Assembly (NCBI GenBank): GCA_034409055.1
Contig: DAOUMU010000437.1
Coordinates: forward strand, 1 to 53,579
Reading direction: 5' to 3'
From: DAOUMU01 sp034409055
Lineage (GTDB): Bacteria; Chloroflexota; Anaerolineae; 4572-78; J111
DNA: 53,579 nucleotides
Part shown: positions 7,507 through 15,284 of the stretch, piece by piece
Layout: each line of letters starts with the position of its first letter
Position numbering within the stretch: position 1 is the first letter of the stretch
Made by a program: the position numbers and the translations under genes
Notes under the pieces: generated by a model
Database searches by the model: none
Seen by the model: only the letters and a program-made list of their open reading frames with translations
What the model was told of the DNA's origin: nothing

Positions 7507-9045
7507 ATGACCATAAGTATATCAAATCTTCGCCCTATCGAAGAAGTTGTCGAACTTACGTATGGCACAAACGGGCGGCGCAATGGTAAGCAGCCGGCTA
7601 TCATTACGCCTGATATCGAGCGTTGCCGAAAACCCAAAGATGTCGTCGAATTCGCTCGCAATCGCAACTTGATGATCGTGGACTACAAATTTACCGACAT
7701 GCTGGGGCGTTGGCACCATTTCAGCATGCCTATTCACCAGCTCACAGAAGGAGTGTTTGAGCAGGGCCTGGGCTTCGACGGTTCCAGCATTCGAGCCTTC
7801 CAGGACATCCACGAGTCGGACATGATTTTGATGCCCGATCCGACCACAGCCCTGGTGGATCCCATCACCCAATTGCCGACCCTTAGCCTGGTCTGTAACA
7901 TCTACGACCCAATTACACACGAACCTTATAACAAAGATGCCCGCTACGTAGCCTACAAAGCCGAGCAATATCTGAAGGAATCTGGTATCGCCGACCTCAG
8001 TTACTGGGGACCCGAGGCCGAGTTTTTCGTGTTCGACGGTATCCGGTTTGACTACCAGACTCGGGGCGGGTATTTCGAGATCGAGAGCAATATGGCCGCC
8101 TGGGAGACAGGTCGAGGGCATGAATCTCGGCACGGGCCCAATCTCGGCTACCGGCCGGAAGCCAAACAAGGCTACTTTCGGGTGCCACCGGTGGATGCTA
8201 TGCAGGACTTCCGCAGTGAGGCCATTATCCGGATGATTGCCGCCGGGTTAGACGTGGAGGTACATCACGGTGAAGTGGCCGCAGCCGGACAACAGGAAAT
8301 CGATCTGAAATACATGCCCATCCTGCAAGCCGGTGATTCTTTACAACTCTACAAGTATATCTTGAAGAACGTGGCCGTCAATCGTGGCAAAACGATCACC
8401 TTCATGCCAAAACCGATGTACGGCGACAACGGCAATGGTATGCACACCCACCAGAGCCTGTGGAAAAATGGGCGTAACATATTTTACGATCCAAATGGGT
8501 ATGCCGGGTTGAGTGAACCAGCTTTGCACTACATCGGCGGCTTGATTAAACATACCCCGGCGCTGCTGGCTCTGGCCGCTCCGACCACAAACAGCTACAA
8601 GCGACTGGTCCCCGGTTACGAAGCCCCGGTGATGATGGCCTACAGTATGCGCAACCGTTCAGCTTGCGTCCGCATTCCGGCCTATAGCGACGAACCGAAG
8701 GCAAAACGCCTCGAGTATCGTTGCCCAGACCCGAGCTGCAACCCCTATCTGGCTTTTGCGGCCATGCTGATGGCCGGCATCGATGGCATTATCAACCGCA
8801 TCGATCCCGGTATGCCGATGGATATAGACCTGTATGAAGAGAAGGTATCGGACGTGCCTCAGGTACCTGGCTCATTGGCAGACGTCCTCACTGAGCTGGA
8901 AAAGGACCACGATTTCTTGCTGCGAGGTAACGTTTTTACGAAAGACCTGGTTGAAACCTGGATTGCCTATAAGCGTGAAACCGAAGTCGATGCCCTGCGC
9001 CTGCGCCCGCATCCGTATGAGTACATGATGTATTACGACGTATAG
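7507..9045 (+). CDS. glnA: Glutamine synthetase type I (first copy)
   Basis: A 512-residue glutamine synthetase that makes glutamine from glutamate, ammonia and ATP. Family blocks are clear: LGFDGSSIR, EAEFFVF, VHHGEVAAAGQQEID, NGNGMHTHQSLW, PTTNSYKRLVPGYEAP, RNRSACVRIP and EYRCPDPSCNPYLAFAAMLMAG. The reading frame is open to 7408, but that part is the repeat element; the ATG at 7507 has AAAGGA in position and is preferred. Compared with the second copy it has about 35 extra N-terminal residues, and around the usual adenylylation tyrosine it reads DLYEEKV rather than LYDLP. It may therefore be controlled differently from its neighbour. Confidence 0.95.
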   Translation: MTISISNLRPIEEVVELTYGTNGRRNGKQPAIITPDIERCRKPKDVVEFARNRNLMIVDYKFTDMLGRWHHFSMPIHQLTEGVFEQGLGFDGSSIRAFQDIHESDMILMPDPTTALVDPITQLPTLSLVCNIYDPITHEPYNKDARYVAYKAEQYLKESGIADLSYWGPEAEFFVFDGIRFDYQTRGGYFEIESNMAAWETGRGHESRHGPNLGYRPEAKQGYFRVPPVDAMQDFRSEAIIRMIAAGLDVEVHHGEVAAAGQQEIDLKYMPILQAGDSLQLYKYILKNVAVNRGKTITFMPKPMYGDNGNGMHTHQSLWKNGRNIFYDPNGYAGLSEPALHYIGGLIKHTPALLALAAPTTNSYKRLVPGYEAPVMMAYSMRNRSACVRIPAYSDEPKAKRLEYRCPDPSCNPYLAFAAMLMAGIDGIINRIDPGMPMDIDLYEEKVSDVPQVPGSLADVLTELEKDHDFLLRGNVFTKDLVETWIAYKRETEVDALRLRPHPYEYMMYYDV

Positions 9046-9085
9046 GGATCTTCAGCATTTTGCTGGTCAACCTGTTTGACCTGAT

Positions 9086-9122
9086 TTGTTAAATATGAGC
9101 CCCTATCTATAATAAGGGGTTC
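9086..9122 (+). promoter_or_regulatory. Candidate promoter and small hairpin between the two glnA genes
   Basis: TTGTTA (9086-9091), 16 bases, TATAAT (9108-9113) makes a reasonable promoter for the second glnA. The same bases form a hairpin (AGCCCCT with AGGGGTT, about 9098-9120) followed by CATTTTACTTTTTT, which could act as a weak terminator for the first glnA. The two readings are not exclusive. Confidence 0.5.
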
Positions 9123-9149
9123 ATTTTACTTTTTTATGAAGGTTAAAAA

Positions 9150-9215
9150 AATAATTGGGGTAGGCTGGGCATCCCTAAGCCCGGCTATCTATTCCCCGAT
9201 TATTTTCTTAAGTTT
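9150..9215 (+). terminator. Long hairpin with T-rich tail in the glnA2 leader (candidate attenuator)
   Basis: AATAATTGGGG (9150-9160) pairs with CCCCGATTATT (9194-9204), with further inner pairing between TAGGCTGGGC and GCCCGGCTA, followed by TTCTTAAGTTT. It lies downstream of the candidate promoter and about 60 bases before the start codon, the same layout as in the amt leader. It may be an attenuator acted on by the ANTAR regulator; the T-run is less perfect than in amt. Confidence 0.55.
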
Positions 9216-9267
9216 CATAAAATATGTAAAGAAAATTCTCATAGTATTAAAACAAAGGAGAAATAAA

Positions 9268-10698
9268 ATGGTAAAAACAGTAAAAGATATATTTAGCCTC
9301 ATTAAAGAGCAGGACATAAAGATGGTGGATTTGAGATTCACCGATCCCTTTGGCCTGTGGCACCATTTCAGCGTATCCAGCCAGGCTATATCCGAGGACA
9401 TGTTTGAGGAAGGGTTTGGCTTCGACGGCTCGTCCATTCGTGGCTTTCAAACCATTGATGAGTCCGACATGATCCTGATCCCGGACGTGTCAACGACCTT
9501 CATTGACCCAATTTTTCAAGTGCCCACCCTGGATATTATCTGCGACATTTATGACCCGGTCACCCGGCAGCCCTACTCTCGCGATCCGCGCTACGTGGCC
9601 AAAAAAGCGGAAGCCTATCTCAAGCAGACCGGTATTGCCGACACCGCCTACTTTGGCCCGGAAGCTGAGTTCTTCCTGTTCAGCGATGTCCGCTACGGCG
9701 GCGGCACCAACTCCGGTTTCTATTTCCTGGATAGCCCGGAGGGGTGGTGGAACAGCGGCAAAGAATTTGGTAGCCTGGGCCCCAACCTGGGGGCGCAGAT
9801 TCCGGCCAAGCGTGGTTACTTCCCCTGCCCGCCCACCGATACCCTGCAAGACGTGCGCAGCAAGATTGTCCTGGCTATGGAATCGGTCGGGATGGCCCTG
9901 GAGGTGCATCACCACGAGGTGGGTACCGCCGGGCAGTGTGAAATTGATATGCGCTTTGACACGCTGACCCGCACGGCCGACAACCTGATGATGTACAAAT
10001 ATATCATCAAGAGTATCGCCCGTCAAAATAATCTGACGGCCACGTTCATGCCCAAGCCTTTGTTTGAAGATAACGGCAATGGTATGCATACCCACCAGAG
10101 TCTGTGGAAAGACGGCGACACAGTCATGTTCGATGAGGCCGGGTATGCCCAACTGTCGGACACGGCCAAGTACTATATCGGCGGCCTGCTGAAACACGCC
10201 CCCGCCTTATTAGCTTTTGCCGCCCCAACCACCAACTCCTATAAACGGCTGGTGCCCGGCTACGAAGCACCGATCAACCTGGTTTACTCGCAGCGAAACC
10301 GCTCGGCTATTTGCCGCATCCCGATGTACTCCAATAGCCCCAAGGCCAAGCGAGTTGAATTCCGCGCTCCCGATCCGAGCTGCACCCCCTACCTTGCTTT
10401 TGCCGCGATGCTGATGGCCGGCCTGGATGGGGTCCAAAGTCAGATTGATCCCGGCGATCCGATTGACAAAGACCTGTATGACCTGCCACTGGAAGAAGCG
10501 GCTCAAATTACCAACACCCCCGGCTCATTGGTCGCTGTGCTTGATGCGTTGGAAGAAGACCACGAGTTCTTACTGCAAGGGGATGTCTTCACGGAAGACT
10601 TACTTGAGGCTTACATTAGCTACAAGCGCGAAAATGAGGTCGATCCGGTCAATATCCGCCCGCACCCGCACGAGTTTACGCTTTATTTCGACGTGTAA
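9268..10698 (+). CDS. glnA: Glutamine synthetase type I (second copy)
   Basis: A 476-residue glutamine synthetase. The frame is open to 9136, but the upstream part is leader hairpin; ATG 9268 has AAAGGAG six bases upstream. Motifs seen: FGFDGSSIRGF, GPEAEFFLF, VHHHEVGTAGQCEID, DNGNGMHTHQSLW, RNRSAICRIP. Near the C-terminus DKDLYDLPLEEA matches the adenylylation-loop tyrosine context (LYDLP) of GSI-beta enzymes. This copy is therefore the better candidate substrate for the GlnE encoded at 26651. It has its own promoter and a strong terminator after it. The tandem copies are clearly paralogous, but the first has an N-terminal extension and a changed loop. Confidence 0.96.
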   Translation: MVKTVKDIFSLIKEQDIKMVDLRFTDPFGLWHHFSVSSQAISEDMFEEGFGFDGSSIRGFQTIDESDMILIPDVSTTFIDPIFQVPTLDIICDIYDPVTRQPYSRDPRYVAKKAEAYLKQTGIADTAYFGPEAEFFLFSDVRYGGGTNSGFYFLDSPEGWWNSGKEFGSLGPNLGAQIPAKRGYFPCPPTDTLQDVRSKIVLAMESVGMALEVHHHEVGTAGQCEIDMRFDTLTRTADNLMMYKYIIKSIARQNNLTATFMPKPLFEDNGNGMHTHQSLWKDGDTVMFDEAGYAQLSDTAKYYIGGLLKHAPALLAFAAPTTNSYKRLVPGYEAPINLVYSQRNRSAICRIPMYSNSPKAKRVEFRAPDPSCTPYLAFAAMLMAGLDGVQSQIDPGDPIDKDLYDLPLEEAAQITNTPGSLVAVLDALEEDHEFLLQGDVFTEDLLEAYISYKRENEVDPVNIRPHPHEFTLYFDV

Positions 10699-10763
10699 AC
10701 GTCCGCTATATTTGACCCAGATTTTGCCACCAGGTCTGTTTGTATACCACCAATGACAGAGTA

Positions 10764-10805
10764 AAACGGCTCTGCTAGCTGATAGACAGCAGAGCCGTTT
10801 CATTT
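10764..10805 (+). terminator. Intrinsic terminator after the second glnA
   Basis: A perfect 13-bp stem, AAACGGCTCTGCT (10764-10776) with AGCAGAGCCGTTT (10788-10800), an 11-base loop and the tail TTTCATTTT. It ends the nitrogen block. Confidence 0.9.
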
Positions 10806-10911
10806 TCAGACTGGCCACAACCGGATTACTATCTAGCAACCAGTAGTTGCAGTCATCATTTTTAGAGTAACCCACTTTATGCTATTATTTAAGCTGGTTT
10901 TCGGTAGGAGT

Positions 10912-11029
10912 CTTGCCACTGGCGCATGGGGATGTGCCAGCTACAGTTTTCAGGGCAAAACGTAGGCAAGGCATCCCCATGCCTTGCCACTGGTGCATGG
11001 GGATGTGCCAGCTACAGTTTTCAGGGCAA
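10912..11029. repeat. Tandem 47-bp direct repeat with palindromic spacer upstream of the URO-D gene
   Basis: Two copies of a 47-bp unit (10912-10958 and 10983-11029; one base difference seen, GGC/GGT), period 71 bp. The spacer between them contains GGCATCCCCATGCC, the complement of GCATGGGGATG inside the unit, so spacer and unit can pair. No coding potential. The gap from 10699 to 11058 otherwise holds only the terminator. This is an intergenic repeat of unknown role. Confidence 0.75.
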
Positions 11030-11058
11030 GATATCGCTACTAAAGGAAGGCGATGGCG

Positions 11059-12042
11059 ATGAATAAATGCGAGCGCGTTTATGCCGCGCTGGAAGGCAAG
11101 CCGATTGACCAGGTTCCGTTAAGCCTGTGGCGACATTTCCATAAACAAGATCAAACGCCGACCGGGTTGGCTTCGGCCACCCTGGCCTTTTATGAGAAGT
11201 ACGATTTTGATTTAATCAAATTGACCCCCAGTGGTCTCTACGCCATTGAGGATTGGGGGGCTCAAATTGCGTTTTCTAAAGATGATGGTCAGCCACCCCG
11301 TCTCAAAAAGCCGGTGATCAAAAAGCCCGAGGATTGGCGACATTTAACCACGCTCAGTATAACTGAGGGCAGTTATGGCCAAACCCTGGAAGCAATCAAA
11401 CTGGTGACAGGCCAACTGACAGAGGACAAGCCCCCTGTTTTGATGACGGTATTCAGTCCCTTAACCCTGGCCTATAAATTGGCCGGCGACACGCTCCTGG
11501 ACCACCTAGAACATCATTCTACTGACGTTCACATTGGCCTGGCTACTATTGCCGAAACTACCTCACGCTTTGCCAAGACCGTCCTGAAGGCCGGAGCTCA
11601 CGGTATCTTTTTTGCCAGCCAGCTCTCACGAGCAGACATACTGAGCGAAGAGATGTACCAAACCTTTGTCGTGCGTTACGATCTTATTGCCCTGGAACGG
11701 GTCAAAACGGAACCGGCACCTCTGGTACTGCATTTGCACGGCACAAATATTTACTTTGAAACGGTCAACCAATATCCCGTCCATGCCATCAGTTGGCACA
11801 ACCATGAAACCAGTCCTTCTCTCAAAGAAGCACTAACCTTGACCGATAAAACACTCATGACGGGTCTGGATAGGAACCTGCTAGAACAAGGCCAACCTGA
11901 AGCTCTTGTGGCTCAAATCCAGGAGGCTATCAACGTAACAGGTGGACAGCGTCTAATTTTAGCTCCTGCTTGCGTCATCCCGACCAGTACTCCCCCCCCA
12001 AATCTGGAAGCGATTGCCAGAGTTGATCGCTCTATACCGTAA
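11059..12042 (+). CDS. Uroporphyrinogen decarboxylase superfamily protein
   Basis: A 327-residue protein of the URO-D fold, closer to the methyltransferase branch (MtaA/CmuA-like) and to uncharacterised URO-D-like proteins than to HemE. Visible family features: the N-terminal ERVYAALEGKPIDQVPLSLWRHF, FYEKYDFDLIKLTP, VFSPLTLAYKLAG, a central KAGAHGIFFASQ and LHLHGTNIYFETVNQYPVHAISWHN near the C-terminus. I chose the ATG at 11059 because AAGGAAGG sits eight bases before it; an ATG six bases earlier is also possible. No corrinoid protein or heme genes are adjacent, so the substrate is unknown. It converges on the GT4 gene with 18 bases between stops. Confidence 0.85.
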   Translation: MNKCERVYAALEGKPIDQVPLSLWRHFHKQDQTPTGLASATLAFYEKYDFDLIKLTPSGLYAIEDWGAQIAFSKDDGQPPRLKKPVIKKPEDWRHLTTLSITEGSYGQTLEAIKLVTGQLTEDKPPVLMTVFSPLTLAYKLAGDTLLDHLEHHSTDVHIGLATIAETTSRFAKTVLKAGAHGIFFASQLSRADILSEEMYQTFVVRYDLIALERVKTEPAPLVLHLHGTNIYFETVNQYPVHAISWHNHETSPSLKEALTLTDKTLMTGLDRNLLEQGQPEALVAQIQEAINVTGGQRLILAPACVIPTSTPPPNLEAIARVDRSIP

Positions 12043-12060
12043 CTTTTAGGGAGGATACCT

Positions 12061-13341
12061 TCAAGCAGCTTTCTCTATCAAATCTACCTGGCCGTTATAT
12101 TGCTCCAATGTTTGCTCAAAAACTTCCAACAATTCTTCGGCGATATTTTCCCAGCTATAACGGGTCACCCAGGCCTGGGTTTGTTCGCTAAGCTGATCAC
12201 GCAGGACACGGTGCCTTAGCAGCAAAATGATCTTATCGGCCAGGGCTTGTGGATCACGCCCCGGCACCAGATAACCGTTATAACCATCCTCAATACTAAA
12301 AGACAATCCGCCTACATCTGAAGCCACAACCGGCGTACCACAGGCCATTGCCTCTATGGCCACCATACCAAACGACTCATAATGAGAAGGCATCACCACC
12401 ATTTCGGCAGCCGAGTAGTAATAAACCAGGGTATCTTGATCCTTAGCCCCCAGGAAAGTTACCAAATCACTAATATCTAACTCGGCTCGAAGCGAATCCA
12501 ATCGCTTAAATTCAGCTTGCTCAATCCCCGAGTCTGGATCGGGATCTCCCCCAATAATGGAGACACAGATATTTTTGATCAGAACCGGTTCCCTCTTTTT
12601 AACCAGGGCCAAAGCTTTCATCAAAATATCAATCCCCTTCAAAGGTTGGATACGCCCCACGAATAAAATCATTTGATGATGACGAGGGACACCTATACAC
12701 TCACGTGCTTCAGGTTGGCTGATAGGCTTAAAGCGGTTCAGATCAACCCCTGGAGGCACAATGTTTATCTTGTCTGGATTTGCGCCATAAAGCCAGGTCA
12801 TTTGGTTTTTTTCCAGCGGCGTAGCGGCCACCAACCGATCAGCAAAGCGCATAATTTCACCTTCGCAGTTGAGGCGCTGGTCGGTTTCACGCTCTGCAGG
12901 CGTTTGGGCCACCCGATTCTTCATTTCAGCCAGGGTGTGAAACATTTGCACAATCGGAATATCCCAGGCCTGACGCAAGGCAGCCGCCACAAGACCGGAA
13001 AGCCAATAGTGACTATAAATGAGGTCATATTCAATCTGATCCGTAACTGCCTGGGCTTTTACGCCGGCCACAAATTCATCCAGATGATAATAGACATGAT
13101 TTTTATTGTACGGTCGCTCTGGTCCGGCTTTCACATGGATAACCCGCCCCCCCTCAGCCAGGGGGGGGGTGCGAGGAATGGTTGGATTCTGGGAACGGGT
13201 GTAAATATCCACATAAATACCCCGGCGACACAATTCCCGGCTCAAATCACGAACGTACACATTCATTCCACCGGTTTCTTTACCTCCCAGCGTAGCCAGG
13301 GGACAGGTGTGCACGCTCAACATAGCTATTCTTTTAATCAT
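12061..13341 (-). CDS. GT4-family glycosyltransferase
   Basis: A 426-residue GT-B glycosyltransferase. N-terminal domain: PLATLGGKETGGMNVYVRDLSREL, the donor-independent glycine loop seen in MshA and sucrose-phosphate synthase-like enzymes, and YSHYWLSG. C-terminal domain: VPPGVDLNRFKP, LFVGRIQPLKG, and the EX7E motif in ESFGMVAIEAMACGTPVV. These enzymes move a sugar from a nucleotide donor with retention of configuration. The start at 13341 has GAGGAGGGG immediately upstream; the in-frame GTG at 13353 is the first base of that site. The gene lies 25 bases after the CelD-type acetyltransferase gene, suggesting an envelope polysaccharide or glycolipid operon. Donor and acceptor cannot be told. 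Confidence 0.92.
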   Translation of the reverse strand: MIKRIAMLSVHTCPLATLGGKETGGMNVYVRDLSRELCRRGIYVDIYTRSQNPTIPRTPPLAEGGRVIHVKAGPERPYNKNHVYYHLDEFVAGVKAQAVTDQIEYDLIYSHYWLSGLVAAALRQAWDIPIVQMFHTLAEMKNRVAQTPAERETDQRLNCEGEIMRFADRLVAATPLEKNQMTWLYGANPDKINIVPPGVDLNRFKPISQPEARECIGVPRHHQMILFVGRIQPLKGIDILMKALALVKKREPVLIKNICVSIIGGDPDPDSGIEQAEFKRLDSLRAELDISDLVTFLGAKDQDTLVYYYSAAEMVVMPSHYESFGMVAIEAMACGTPVVASDVGGLSFSIEDGYNGYLVPGRDPQALADKIILLLRHRVLRDQLSEQTQAWVTRYSWENIAEELLEVFEQTLEQYNGQVDLIEKAA

Positions 13342-13366
13342 ACCCCTCCTCACTTTTGCAACTGTA

Positions 13367-14377
13367 CTACCTGGTTATTTCCAAGTCATACACCGGCTCT
13401 GGTTGGGCCCCAAAACGAAACTTATAAACCTCATCACCGCGCAAAAAATCGTAACGTTTACGTCCCAGCCTGATGGCATCTTGAATGGTGTAAGCGGTCA
13501 GGACGTTGCCGGGGCTCAACTGGGCAAATTTTCCGGGATCATAGCCCGAGTTGTAGAGTAGAAACTCATTATTGTAATCAAAACAGAGCATTGCCGCCGC
13601 CTGGATGCCATTCACCTCGAGAAAGTAAAGTTTGAACCAACCGGCTCGAGCCAATTCGACGGCCACGGCTTTGAAGAACAGGATCAACTCGTCACTCCAA
13701 AAATCTTCTTTATCTTGGGTTGATTTTTGGTGTAAGTCAATAAACACATCCATGGCCTCGGCCAGTCCCTCTTCTGTGTCAACGACATACCAACGTGTTT
13801 CCGCCTCTCTTTCGATTTTACGAATTTTGCGCCGAGTTTCATGGCGTTGTTTTTTATCGAGCCCGGCCAGATAATCGTCCCAATTATCGGCCAGGGTGAT
13901 GACAGGGCAAACATCCTGTTGGTTGACCTCAACATGCCAGTCACGCGCCCGGGTGGCTTCGGCCAGTTGGGTATGAGTGATCGAATGGTAAGGTAGACTA
14001 CACAAATAGAGTTTATCCCAGGCTGGTCCATCACTACTATCCAGGCAATCAAGCAGAGCCTGGTATACCGCTTCCACGTAATTCTTGTCGACCAACAGGT
14101 CAAGATAATCCGAAATATCCACGCAGCCCACAAAGCTAAGCTCACGTTGCCCGGCGGCATTAATTGCCCTGTAAAGGGGAACCAAACCAACCAGTTGGCC
14201 AGCCTCATTGCGAAAAGCAATTAAAACCAGATCATTATTGCCCAAATATTGCCACCAGGTACGTTGATAGACGTATCTCATAAAAAAGGGAGCACTGACC
14301 GACCGCATAAGTAGATCATCCCACTCCTGAGCCAATGTATCAAATGCTGTTGCCTCGGTATAAAGTATTGTTTGCAT
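13367..14377 (-). CDS. CelD/BcsL-type GNAT acetyltransferase
   Basis: A 336-residue protein of the double-GNAT type found in polysaccharide loci (Acetyltransf_6). Visible: TEATAFDTLAQEWDDLLMRS at the N-terminus, LVGLVPLY, the basic KKQRHETRRKIRKIERE helix, GWFKLYFLEVNGIQAAAMLCF, and the C-terminal LSPGNVLTAYTIQDAI followed by YDFLRGDEVYKFRFGA. It probably acylates a sugar or lipid-linked intermediate of the envelope. The ATG at 14377 has GGAAGG well placed. It is followed closely by the GT4 gene, so the two likely work on one product. The fold is confident; the acceptor is not known. Confidence 0.87.
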   Translation of the reverse strand: MQTILYTEATAFDTLAQEWDDLLMRSVSAPFFMRYVYQRTWWQYLGNNDLVLIAFRNEAGQLVGLVPLYRAINAAGQRELSFVGCVDISDYLDLLVDKNYVEAVYQALLDCLDSSDGPAWDKLYLCSLPYHSITHTQLAEATRARDWHVEVNQQDVCPVITLADNWDDYLAGLDKKQRHETRRKIRKIEREAETRWYVVDTEEGLAEAMDVFIDLHQKSTQDKEDFWSDELILFFKAVAVELARAGWFKLYFLEVNGIQAAAMLCFDYNNEFLLYNSGYDPGKFAQLSPGNVLTAYTIQDAIRLGRKRYDFLRGDEVYKFRFGAQPEPVYDLEITR

Positions 14378-14472
14378 AAACACCTTCCCAAGGGAGTAAG
14401 GAGTAAGCAGTAGGGAATAGGTAGGAGATTATCAAATGCAAAAATCTTCTCCTACCCCCTACGCCTTGCTTC

Positions 14473-15039
14473 CTATTCCACATTCTCCACTGGCAACTCC
14501 TGCCAATTTATCTGATAGACCTGAAAACCATTACGACAATCAATATGCGTGTTGACAAGCAGGGGCTCGGAAACAGGGACATCATCTCGATAAACCTGTA
14601 CCCAGAGCGTATGCTGAGTGGGCTTGCCCTGAATTTCAATCAGATAAGCCCCATTGGCATCGGTCGTATCAAGGGCCAGCAATCCGGTCTGATCTTCCCA
14701 AACCACTACCTGGATGCCTTCCAGGTGGTCTCCCTGATTGTCCAGCACCACACCGTTAAAGCCGTAAACCTCGCAATCGGAAAAGCCCTTAATCGGTTCC
14801 TCGACGGCAAAAACAACTTCAAGAGGCATTGGCGGGCCAGAGATCACTGTAGCCGGGGCAGCCGTTGGCAAGCTCAAGCTCGAGCGGGGAGAGGTGGGAG
14901 TCGTTTCATCGGTGGACACAGGCAGGGTGAGTAGCATATAAACGAGGAGAACCATCACGACCACCACAGCTACACTTAGCAGGCTGAGGAACACCAACCA
15001 ATATCTACTTCTTGGAGTCGGCGAGGGAGATGATGCCAT
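14473..15039 (-). CDS. Membrane-anchored protein with a carboxypeptidase-regulatory-like domain
   Basis: A 188-residue protein. After a short Ser/Pro-rich N-terminus comes one membrane helix (YWLVFLSLLSVAVVVVMVLLVYMLL), a Thr/Ser/Pro linker, and an extracytoplasmic beta domain with FNGVVLDNQGDHLEGIQVVVWED and TTDANGAYLIEIQG, the pattern of carboxypeptidase regulatory-like (transthyretin-fold) domains. The frame is open upstream to 15093, but that part is the tRNA terminator, so I start at ATG 15039. No enzyme domain is attached. A structural or adhesive envelope role is possible. It is the first gene of the minus-strand envelope cluster, 95 bases before the acetyltransferase. Confidence 0.75.
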   Translation of the reverse strand: MASSPSPTPRSRYWLVFLSLLSVAVVVVMVLLVYMLLTLPVSTDETTPTSPRSSLSLPTAAPATVISGPPMPLEVVFAVEEPIKGFSDCEVYGFNGVVLDNQGDHLEGIQVVVWEDQTGLLALDTTDANGAYLIEIQGKPTQHTLWVQVYRDDVPVSEPLLVNTHIDCRNGFQVYQINWQELPVENVE

Positions 15040-15052
15040 AAAATATTTTACT

Positions 15053-15085
15053 AAAAAAAAAGGGCATGCCATTTTGTCATGCCCT
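15053..15085 (-). terminator. Intrinsic terminator of tRNA-Gln
   Basis: On the minus strand AGGGCATG (15085-15078) pairs with CATGCCCT (15068-15061) around a nine-base loop, followed by a run of eight or more T. It begins 13 bases after the tRNA 3' end and ends tRNA transcription before the downstream gene. Confidence 0.88.
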
Positions 15086-15097
15086 ACAACCATTACA

Positions 15098-15168
15098 CTG
15101 GGGAGCAGGGATTCGAACCCCGACCGGCAGAGCCAGAATCTGCTGTCCTACCATTAGACGACTCCCCA
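15098..15168 (-). tRNA. tRNA-Gln (anticodon CTG)
   Basis: All arms can be drawn: acceptor TGGGGAG with CTCCCCA, D-arm GTCT-loop-GGAC with AATGGTA, anticodon stem GCAGA/TCTGC holding loop TTCTGGC (anticodon CTG, reading CAG), and T-arm GGG-GTTCGAAT-CCC. Discriminator base is G73, as expected for glutamine tRNA. CCA is not encoded. It is followed by its own terminator. Confidence 0.96.
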
Positions 15169-15284
15169 CCAAGCAAAGTCTATTGTAGCATTTTCAGGTC
15201 GTAAGGGCAAATGGTTACTTTTGTTTGCGAGTAGATGGGTAACACCACTTGCTCAACTTTTTACCTGCGATTACAATAATCAAC

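Noticed and set aside
12673..13473. Plus-strand 266-codon frame opposite the GT4 gene
   Set aside because: The GT4 gene on the other strand has clear motifs and a good start; this frame has none.
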